Below are positions 1 to 5,218 of a stretch of 7,472 bases of DNA, one piece after another. Numbering within the stretch: the first letter of the stretch is position 1; each line of letters opens with the position of its first letter. This stretch comes from a bacterium UBA6025 (GTDB taxonomy: Bacteria > Patescibacteriota > Saccharimonadia > Saccharimonadales > Saccharimonadaceae): contig DIZP01000032.1 in assembly GCA_002429375.1 (NCBI GenBank), forward strand, positions 1 to 7,472. The letters run 5' to 3'. The notes below the pieces were generated by a model, which was given only the letters and a program-made list of their open reading frames with translations, was not told the origin of the DNA and ran no database searches. Made by a program: the position numbers and the translations under genes.

Positions 1-13
1 GGCGCCCGCTCTG

Positions 14-43
14 TTTACAAAACGCCGTAGAATCGGCTATACT
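14..43 (+). promoter_or_regulatory. sigma70-type promoter of tRNA-Leu
   Basis: A -35 box TTTACA (14-19) and a -10 box TATACT (38-43) are separated by 18 bp. Transcription would start near position 50, leaving a leader of about 29 nt before the tRNA. Each box differs from consensus by one base, and no other gene lies between this promoter and the tRNA. The first 13 bases of the window hold nothing I can assign. Confidence 0.7.
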
Positions 44-78
44 AACGTGGTATCACCCTCGGACAGCAATTGGTGCAC

Positions 79-165
79 GCGCGAATGGCGGAATTGGTAG
101 ACGCGTCAGCTTGAGGGGCTGGTGTCCTTCGGGACGTGGAGGTTCAAGTCCTCTTTCGCGCACCA
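79..165 (+). tRNA. trnL(gag): tRNA-Leu, anticodon GAG
   Basis: This is a class II tRNA with a complete cloverleaf. The acceptor stem pairs GCGCGAA (79-85) with TTCGCGC (155-161), followed by discriminator A162 and an encoded CCA (163-165). The anticodon stem TCAGC/GCTGG encloses the loop TTGAGGG, giving anticodon GAG at 113-115, which reads Leu codons CUC and CUU. A long variable arm closed by a TTCG loop identifies the class (Leu/Ser/Tyr). The D-arm GGCGGAATTGGTAGACGC is typical of bacterial tRNA-Leu. The T-arm has the loop TTCAAGT. It has its own promoter upstream and a hairpin terminator starting at its last base. Confidence 0.97.
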
Positions 166-203
166 AATAGAAAAGACGGTCGGCTGACCGTCTTTTCTAT
201 TTG
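165..203 (+). terminator. Rho-independent terminator of tRNA-Leu, symmetric on both strands
   Basis: A GC-rich stem GACGGTC (175-181) and GACCGTC (186-192) with loop GGCT is followed by TTTTCTATTT (193-202). The A-rich segment upstream pairs with this T-rich tail, so the perfect stem extends to 17 bp from 165 to 202. Because of this symmetry it has a T-rich tail on the minus strand as well. It should stop tRNA-Leu transcription and act as a second stop for the converging tRNA-Val transcript. Confidence 0.88.
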
Positions 204-212
204 TTCACCATA

Positions 213-236
213 CAAAAAGCCCGTCGTAGACGGACT
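213..236 (-). terminator. Rho-independent terminator of tRNA-Val
   Basis: Read on the minus strand, AGTCCGTC (236-229), loop TAC, and GACGGGCT (225-218) form an 8-bp stem with one G-U pair, followed directly by TTTTG. The complementarity continues outward with one mismatch to cover about 206-248. The extended stem therefore includes the encoded CCA end of the tRNA. It lies next to the tRNA-Leu terminator, so the convergent tRNAs are separated by two stacked hairpins. Confidence 0.82.
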
Positions 237-243
237 GTTTGTA

Positions 244-320
244 TGGTGGGCGCTGAGGGGCTCGAACCCCCGACCCTCTCGGTGTAAACGAGATGCTCTA
301 GCCAACTGAGCTAAGCGCCC
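244..320 (-). tRNA. trnV(uac): tRNA-Val, anticodon TAC
   Basis: On the minus strand the acceptor stem GGGCGCT (320-314) pairs with AGCGCCC (254-248), followed by discriminator A247 and encoded CCA (246-244). The anticodon stem TCTCG/CGAGA holds the loop TTTACAC, so the anticodon TAC is at 286-284 and reads Val GUA/GUG. The D-arm has the usual AGCTCAGTTGGCTAGAGC form and the T-loop is TTCGAGC. Length is 77 nt including CCA. It converges on tRNA-Leu, and its promoter is back to back with that of typA. Confidence 0.97.
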
Positions 321-333
321 TTACCTTGGCAGT

Positions 334-362
334 ATTATACACACATATCCTTCAAGGGGCAA
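334..362 (-). promoter_or_regulatory. sigma70-type promoter of tRNA-Val
   Basis: On the minus strand a perfect -10 box TATAAT (339-334) lies 17 bp downstream of TTGCCC (362-357), which keeps the TTG core of a -35 box. The predicted transcription start is near 327, a few bases before the mature tRNA 5' end at 320. Confidence 0.65.
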
Positions 363-390
363 CTACGGTTGCGTGCTAAGGCGGTGAGGG

Positions 391-418
391 TTGAATGATT
401 GTAAAATTCTGCTATAAT
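391..418 (+). promoter_or_regulatory. sigma70-type promoter of typA with extended -10
   Basis: The -35-like TTGAAT (391-396) and a perfect TATAAT (413-418) are spaced by 16 bp. A TG at 410-411 makes the -10 an extended element. The predicted start near 425 gives a leader of about 32 nt before the typA ATG. Confidence 0.72.
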
Positions 419-426
419 CACAGATA

Positions 427-456
427 AGAGGAAGCCCGAATAACGGGTATATTTTT
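427..456 (+). promoter_or_regulatory. typA leader: Shine-Dalgarno-like AGAGGAAG followed by a small hairpin
   Basis: AAGAGGAAG (426-434) is the only Shine-Dalgarno-like sequence before typA, but it ends 22 nt before the ATG at 457, too far for normal initiation. Between them CCCG (435-438), loop AATAA and CGGG (444-447) can form a 4-bp hairpin. Folding removes 13 nt and leaves about 9 nt of effective spacing. The hairpin is followed by TATATTTTT, so a weak attenuator is the alternative reading. The short stem makes either role tentative. Confidence 0.4.
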
Positions 457-2280
457 ATGCAAGACCCAAAACATATTCGAAATATTGCTATTATTGCCCA
501 CGTTGACCACGGAAAGACTACCGTGGTGGATGGTTTATTGAAGCAGAGTAACACCTTTCGCTCAAACCAAGCCGAAATGGGCCAAGACCTTATCATGGAT
601 AGCGGCGATCAAGAACACGAACGTGGCATTACGATTACCGCTAAACAGACAGCAGTCTACTATGGCGACTATAAAATTAACATTATCGATACTCCTGGAC
701 ACGCTGACTTCAGTGGTGAGGTAGAACGCACGCTGAACATGGCTGATGGCGTCATCTTGGTCGTTGACGCTCAAGAAGGCCCAATGCCGCAGACGAAATT
801 TGTGCTTTCCAAAGCCCTCGAGCTTGGACTGAAGCCAATCGTATTGATTAACAAAATCGACAAACCATCACGCCGTATTGATGAAGTCGAAGACGAAATC
901 GCTGATTTATTCTTGGAACTCGCGGTTGACGACAGCCAGCTCCACTACCCAACGTACTTTTCAATTGGACGTGATGGCAAAGCTTGGAAAGAACTTCCCG
1001 ATAATCCCGATGCCGAGGCTGACCTGACGCCCATTTTTGACGCAATTGTTAACGAGATTCCTGCTCCAACCGTCGACGCCGACAAGCCTCTTCAGCTACT
1101 GGTGACGGCTTTGCAATATGATAACTTTCTTGGCAAGTACGCGATTGGTCGTCTGTCCCGCGGTGGTATTAAAAAAGGCCAACAAGTGATTTTGATTAAG
1201 CGCGACGGCACGCACCTGCCAAGCAAGATTGATAAAGTATTTGCTTACCGTGGTCTTAATCGTGAAGAAATTGACGAGGCGGTGGCGGGTGACATCGTGG
1301 CCCTGACTGGTATCAGTAACGTGCACATTGGTGAAACGATTGCCGACAAAGATCAGCCCGAAGCCCTGCCGGTGATTGAAATTGAAGCACCAACCCTTAG
1401 CATGTATCTTGGTCCGAACACCAGCCCGCTCAAGGGCAAAGAAGCTGAATTTAACACCAGCCGTCAAATTGGTGACCGTTTACAAAAAGAGCTCGAAACC
1501 AACGTATCGCTTCGTGTCCGTGACGATGGTATCGGCTTTGTTGTCTCTGGTCGTGGAGAATTACACCTGTCAGTGCTCATCGAGACGCTCCGCCGCGAGG
1601 GGTATGAATTTGAAGTCGGTCGTCCACAAGTGGTCACCATCGAACAAGATGGTCAAACCATGGAGCCGGTCGAAGAACTATTGATTGAAGTCGGACCAGA
1701 GTATCTTGGCGCAGTCAGCCAAGAGCTAGGAGCTCGTCGAGCAGCCCTTATCAAACAAGAGCAAACCAGTAGCGGCGCCACTCGTGGTACCTACATTTTG
1801 CCAACCCGCGTCCTGATCGGTCTTCGTAACCTCCTGTTGACGGCCACAAAAGGGACGATTATCATGCACGGTTTACCACACGGCTACCAGCCATTGGGAC
1901 CAAAGCTCCAACGGGTTCGTAATGGTGCACTTGTCGCCACCGAAGCCGGTTCGACAACCGCCTACGCGCTTGATAACGCTGAATCACGCGGAACTTTGTT
2001 TATTGGTCCGGGCGTCACCGTTTACCTAGGTATGATTGTCGGTCAATACAACCGCCAAGGCGATCTTGACGTCAACGTCTGCCGCGGTAAGCAACTGACG
2101 AACATGCGTACCTCATCAAGCGACGGTACGGTACAATTGACGCCTCACACACAGCTGAGTCTTGAGCAAAGCATCGACTTTATCGAAGACGATGAGTTAC
2201 TCGAAGTAACGCCAAAGAGCCTCCGCCTGCGCAAGCGCTTCCTTGATCCAAATAAACGCAAACGTGCCGCAAAAAACTAA
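457..2280 (+). CDS. typA: Translational GTPase TypA/BipA, complete
   Basis: The product (607 aa) is a ribosome-binding GTPase of the EF-G/LepA class, known in other bacteria to affect ribosome assembly and stress or cold growth; it is cytoplasmic. The G domain shows G1 AHVDHGKTT (residues 14-22), switch I motif RGITI (56-60), G3 DTPGH (78-82) and G4 NKID (132-135). The usual G5 region reads SIGRDG (about 169-174). It is followed by the EF-Tu-like barrel, an EF-G-like alpha/beta domain (around GRGELHLSVLIETLRREGYE) and the TypA-specific C-terminal domain ending in a basic RLRKR tail. Length matches the family norm of about 600-615 aa. The start is chosen because MQDPKHIRNIAIIAHVDHGK is the expected N-terminus. 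It is a single-gene unit with its own promoter and terminator. Confidence 0.97.
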   Translation: MQDPKHIRNIAIIAHVDHGKTTVVDGLLKQSNTFRSNQAEMGQDLIMDSGDQEHERGITITAKQTAVYYGDYKINIIDTPGHADFSGEVERTLNMADGVILVVDAQEGPMPQTKFVLSKALELGLKPIVLINKIDKPSRRIDEVEDEIADLFLELAVDDSQLHYPTYFSIGRDGKAWKELPDNPDAEADLTPIFDAIVNEIPAPTVDADKPLQLLVTALQYDNFLGKYAIGRLSRGGIKKGQQVILIKRDGTHLPSKIDKVFAYRGLNREEIDEAVAGDIVALTGISNVHIGETIADKDQPEALPVIEIEAPTLSMYLGPNTSPLKGKEAEFNTSRQIGDRLQKELETNVSLRVRDDGIGFVVSGRGELHLSVLIETLRREGYEFEVGRPQVVTIEQDGQTMEPVEELLIEVGPEYLGAVSQELGARRAALIKQEQTSSGATRGTYILPTRVLIGLRNLLLTATKGTIIMHGLPHGYQPLGPKLQRVRNGALVATEAGSTTAYALDNAESRGTLFIGPGVTVYLGMIVGQYNRQGDLDVNVCRGKQLTNMRTSSSDGTVQLTPHTQLSLEQSIDFIEDDELLEVTPKSLRLRKRFLDPNKRKRAAKN

Positions 2281-2323
2281 AATAAAAGAGACCTTGTAAC
2301 AAACTACAGGGTCTTTTATTTTA
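2278..2323 (+). terminator. Rho-independent terminator of typA
   Basis: The arm starting in the stop codon TAA (2278-2280) pairs with the arm at 2305-2323 through about 19 bp. There is a 2-nt GA bulge and one G-U pair around the loop ACAAAC. The 3' arm carries TCTTTTATTTT, which supplies the T-rich tract. The complementary A-rich arm makes it partly bidirectional. It separates typA from the trehalase promoter 5 bp downstream. Confidence 0.85.
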
Positions 2324-2327
2324 GAGG

Positions 2328-2356
2328 TTGAAACGGGCAAACAAGCACTCTATACT
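2328..2356 (+). promoter_or_regulatory. Strong sigma70-type promoter of the trehalase gene
   Basis: TTGAAA (2328-2333) and TATACT (2351-2356) are spaced by exactly 17 bp. The predicted transcription start at about 2363-2364 is only 3-4 nt before the ATG at 2367. The mRNA is therefore expected to be leaderless or nearly so. No Shine-Dalgarno sequence could fit in that leader. Confidence 0.78.
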
Positions 2357-2366
2357 AGTCTTAAGC

Positions 2367-3950
2367 ATGATACAGAAAATAATCAACACCGATAAAATAA
2401 AATCATCGCTTGTTTCAACGGCAGGCTACCTTTGGCGAACAAGAAAGAGTCCGGACGAGGTACTGGGTGAATTATTTGCCGATGTCCAAAAACAACAGAT
2501 ATATAGCGATGGAAAAACATTTGTTGATCTGATACCAAAACGCCGCATGAAACAAGTGCAACAAGAGTATCTGCTGGCTAAACAGGATCCACAGTTTGAC
2601 CTTCGAGAGTTCGTGACTCGTCATTTTTCGGAACTGCCTAGTTCTCATTCGCAACTTGCTTTCGTGTCGGATCCCAATATGACAGTATCTGATCACATTG
2701 CATCCTTGTGGCATCATCTCGAGCGCCGCAATCGTCGCGACCGTGGGTCGCTGATTGCCTTGCCCTATACCTACGTCGTGCCTGGCGGCCGTTTTAACGA
2801 GCAGTTTTACTGGGACAGTTATTTTATCATGTTAGGTTTGGCGGTCGAAAATCGTTGGGATATCATCGAGGGTATGATTAAGAACTATGCTTATTTGATG
2901 CGTAAATTCGGCTTTATCCCAACCGCCAACCGTACTTATTTTCTCAGTCGTTCGCATCCGCCATTTTTTTCTCACATGGTTCGCCTACTTGCCCGGCGTA
3001 AAGGCAAGTTGGTCCTTATCGAATACTTACCGTACCTGCTGATGGAATATCGTTTTTGGACGAAGGGTAAAACTAAACTCGCAAAGCAGGAACATAGGGC
3101 CTTTGCACGGATGGTACAAATGAAAAATGGCGAACTCTTGAATCGCTACTATGACAATAAAATGACCCCGCGGCCCGAGTCGTTGCGTGAAGATACGGCA
3201 ACGGCCGAACACGCCATTGAGCGTGACGCCGAGCGACTGTACCTGCACCTTCGAGCTGGTGCAGAGTCGGGCTGGGACTTTAGCTCGCGCTGGTTCGCGG
3301 ACGCCAATGATATCCGGACAATTCACACAGCGGATATCATACCGATTGATCTTAATTGTTTGATGTATCAACTTGAAACGACGATCGCTGAGGCGTATCA
3401 GCTACTCAAGCAGCCATTCTTGTTTCGTAAATTTCAAAAATTGGCCGATCGTCGAGCGGCGGCCATTAATAGCTACTGTTGGGACGAGGAATCGGGATTT
3501 TTTATGGACTACAATTTTCATCTGGAAAAGCGGACGGGTCGTCTCAGCCTGGCTGGTGTATATCCGCTATACGCAAAAATTGCTTCCGCCAAACAGGCCG
3601 CGGCTGTGGCGAGCGTTATCCAGAAAGATTTTTTGAAAGACGGCGGACTGGTGACGACACTGGTTAATAACTCCCAGCAGTGGGACTCGCCTAATGGCTG
3701 GGCGCCGCTGCATTGGATTGTAATCGAGGGATTACGTAATTACGGCTATTACACGCTGGCCGATGATATCAAGCAGCGCTGGATAGCGACCAACATGAAA
3801 GTCTATCACGCTCAGCACAAGTTAGTGGAAAAATATAACGTCGTCACTGGTGATGGGCTGGGCGGAGGCGGCGAATATCCGCTACAGGATGGTTTTGGCT
3901 GGACGAATGGGGTATTGGCGGCGCTTTTGAACGAGGATAATCCTAAATAG
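2367..3950 (+). CDS. treF: GH37 alpha,alpha-trehalase, cytoplasmic type
   Basis: The product (527 aa) should hydrolyse trehalose to two glucoses by inversion. Both trehalase signatures are intact: PGGRFNEQFYWDSY at 139-152 and QWDSPNGWAP at 438-447. The segment ESGWDFSSRW carries the probable acid Asp304, and GGGGEYPLQDGFGWTNG carries the probable base Glu503, by analogy with the E. coli enzymes. The N-terminus (MIQKIINTDKIKSS) lacks a signal peptide and length is close to E. coli TreF (549 aa), so a cytosolic TreF-like enzyme acting on imported or internal trehalose is inferred. The in-frame TTG at 2328 lies in the -35 box and cannot be the start. The gene converges with the GT4 gene, leaving only 9 bp between stop codons. 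The symbol is by resemblance; family assignment is secure. Confidence 0.95.
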   Translation: MIQKIINTDKIKSSLVSTAGYLWRTRKSPDEVLGELFADVQKQQIYSDGKTFVDLIPKRRMKQVQQEYLLAKQDPQFDLREFVTRHFSELPSSHSQLAFVSDPNMTVSDHIASLWHHLERRNRRDRGSLIALPYTYVVPGGRFNEQFYWDSYFIMLGLAVENRWDIIEGMIKNYAYLMRKFGFIPTANRTYFLSRSHPPFFSHMVRLLARRKGKLVLIEYLPYLLMEYRFWTKGKTKLAKQEHRAFARMVQMKNGELLNRYYDNKMTPRPESLREDTATAEHAIERDAERLYLHLRAGAESGWDFSSRWFADANDIRTIHTADIIPIDLNCLMYQLETTIAEAYQLLKQPFLFRKFQKLADRRAAAINSYCWDEESGFFMDYNFHLEKRTGRLSLAGVYPLYAKIASAKQAAAVASVIQKDFLKDGGLVTTLVNNSQQWDSPNGWAPLHWIVIEGLRNYGYYTLADDIKQRWIATNMKVYHAQHKLVEKYNVVTGDGLGGGGEYPLQDGFGWTNGVLAALLNEDNPK

Positions 3951-3959
3951 GTCTAAAAT

Positions 3960-5120
3960 TTATCGTAATTTTTCAGCCAGTTTTCCCGATAGTGTTTTCA
4001 TCTTTTTGATAAATTTACTTTGTTCGGGTGTTAATTTAACAGGCTTCATAATAAGACTTTCGAGCACCTTTTCGTAGCCCGACACCATATGGTCGACGGT
4101 GAAGTTTTGCTCGACATGGGTCCGGCAATCCTTACGATTAATCGTCTCTATTTTTTCAATCGCCTCAACCATTGTTGCTGTACTGTCGACGATAAATCCA
4201 GTTTTACCGTCTTTGATGACTTCGGGGACAGACCCGCGACGAAAAGCAACAACTGGCGTACCGCACGACATCGCTTCGGCCATTGTCAGACCAAAAGGTT
4301 CTTCCCATTGGATTGGCATAAGAAGCGCCTGAGCCTTTTGATAGTACTTTGCGAGCTGAACTTTATCGATCATGCCAAGATAAAGAATTCTATCGCTGAG
4401 GTAAGGTTTGATATGTTCGTCAAAGTACCATTGGTAAGTATGAGGCAGGTGGCCGATGATAAGTAGGCGTTTATCAGTCCGAATGGCAACCTGGACGGCT
4501 TCTCGAACACCCTTTTGTGGAGCAATTCTTCCTGCATATACAAGATAATCTTCGGCTTTATCACAGTAACTAAATAGTTCGGTGTCGATGCCGTTATAGA
4601 CAGTTGCAATATAAGGCAGGTCCGGTGCATCTCGTCGCTGGCTGTCTGAAATTGATACGTAGTGCTGATTGGGAGATTGGTGCATCTCGATAACTTCTTT
4701 TCGTTTCTCATCAAGGTAATCATGCAAAATATAGACGACGGAAACCGTTGGATACAGCGATGCATACCCCATAGATGATTCTGGGTGATGAAAAAGAAGC
4801 ACATCAAATTCACCTTTGGCCGCTCGCTCAAACATTTCTTTAACCATATATTGATCATAAAGGCTAGGTAGGTAGTGTTGGAATAAATCTACGGTAGAGA
4901 CTAGTTCATTGAAATCTTGGTCATTTTTGACTAACGGGCGAACGCCGAGCGTTTCAACTTCAGTCTCCAAATCAGTACCTTCAGGACCAAAAAAGGTGAC
5001 TGAGTGGCCTTTGGCGGCGAGTCCTTCGGCAACGGATATTGCGATACTAATTGGTGAATATGCGACGTCACTAGGTGCCGGTGCCGGGAGGAATCCTCGC
5101 ACCATTGTAGCTATTTTCAT
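3960..5120 (-). CDS. GT4-family glycosyltransferase (GT-B fold), acceptor unknown
   Basis: The product (386 aa) is a retaining nucleotide-sugar-dependent transferase. The N-terminal half starts MKIATMVRGFLP and has the acceptor-side Rossmann domain (SIAISVAEGLAAKGHSV). The donor half shows YNGID, GRIAPQKG (197-204, with the usual Arg and Lys for nucleotide-sugar phosphates) and EPFGLTMAE (Glu274 to Glu282, the EX7E motif), then CGTPVVAF and GKTGFIV. There is no signal peptide or membrane segment; the C-terminus is a Lys-rich, probably helical tail that might touch membrane or partner. The frame is open to an ATG at 5198, but those 26 residues cross the predicted promoter and do not resemble the family, so 5120 is preferred. 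AAGGGG lies about 14 nt upstream, a poorly spaced Shine-Dalgarno. It is divergent from the GH13 gene. Glycolipid, surface-glycan or trehalose/glucan synthesis are all possible. Confidence 0.9.
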   Translation of the reverse strand: MKIATMVRGFLPAPAPSDVAYSPISIAISVAEGLAAKGHSVTFFGPEGTDLETEVETLGVRPLVKNDQDFNELVSTVDLFQHYLPSLYDQYMVKEMFERAAKGEFDVLLFHHPESSMGYASLYPTVSVVYILHDYLDEKRKEVIEMHQSPNQHYVSISDSQRRDAPDLPYIATVYNGIDTELFSYCDKAEDYLVYAGRIAPQKGVREAVQVAIRTDKRLLIIGHLPHTYQWYFDEHIKPYLSDRILYLGMIDKVQLAKYYQKAQALLMPIQWEEPFGLTMAEAMSCGTPVVAFRRGSVPEVIKDGKTGFIVDSTATMVEAIEKIETINRKDCRTHVEQNFTVDHMVSGYEKVLESLIMKPVKLTPEQSKFIKKMKTLSGKLAEKLR

Positions 5121-5148
5121 ATACTTTGTTTGAACCCCTTTATCTACT

Positions 5149-5157
5149 ATTATACCA
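5149..5157 (-). promoter_or_regulatory. Extended -10 promoter of the GT4 gene
   Basis: On the minus strand TGGTATAAT (5157-5149) combines a perfect -10 hexamer with the TGn extension. No good -35 box is present; the expected place (about 5177-5172) reads ACTGGC, inside a tandem repeat. Predicted start is near 5142, giving a leader of about 22 nt. Confidence 0.65.
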
Positions 5158-5163
5158 TGTGGA

Positions 5164-5181
5164 CCAGTTCGGCCAGTTCGG
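5164..5181. repeat. Perfect tandem 9-bp repeat in the divergent promoter region
   Basis: CCAGTTCGG occurs twice in direct tandem at 5164-5172 and 5173-5181 with no mismatch. It occupies the -35 zone of the GT4 promoter and lies just upstream of the GH13 promoter. A 9-bp period is close to one helical turn, so two copies could present a site on the same face of DNA to a regulator. The repeat is seen directly; its role as an operator is inference. Confidence 0.6.
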
Positions 5182-5202
5182 GAAGGGATAGAGACCAATT
5201 AA

Positions 5203-5211
5203 TGGTATGAT
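5203..5211 (+). promoter_or_regulatory. Extended -10 promoter of the GH13 gene
   Basis: TGGTATGAT (5203-5211) is a TGn-extended -10 with one mismatch to TATAAT. It mirrors the GT4 -10 element, and no -35 box is recognisable 16-18 bp upstream. Predicted start at about 5218-5219 coincides with the ATG at 5219, which implies a leaderless mRNA. Confidence 0.5.
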
Positions 5212-5218
5212 AAGCATT

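Noticed and set aside
165..248. CRISPR repeats or a mobile-element end beside the tRNA genes
   Set aside because: The two inverted repeats differ in sequence, each sits at the 3' end of one tRNA with a T-run, and there is no integrase or direct repeat of a tRNA end, so terminators explain them.
435..456. Rho-independent terminator or riboswitch in the typA leader
   Set aside because: The stem is only 4 bp and the T-tract is interrupted, and the leader of about 32 nt is too short for a known riboswitch; kept only as a possible initiation hairpin.
1096..1467. 123-codon minus-strand open frame inside typA
   Set aside because: It is antisense to a well conserved region of typA, has no recognisable domain, promoter or ribosome site, and is explained as a shadow frame.
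2328..2366. TTG start that would add 13 residues to the trehalase
   Set aside because: The TTG is the first triplet of the -35 box and the predicted transcript begins downstream, so it cannot be translated from this promoter.
4370..4858. 162-codon frame on the same strand inside the GT4 gene
   Set aside because: It is a shifted frame of the GT4 coding sequence with no family motifs; the GT4 frame carries all the conserved residues, so a frameshift or overlapping gene is not supported.
5121..5198. Upstream ATG at 5198 that would add 26 residues to the GT4 protein
   Set aside because: The extension crosses the -10 box and tandem repeat, and its sequence does not resemble a GT4 N-terminus, whereas MKIATMVRGFLP at 5120 does.
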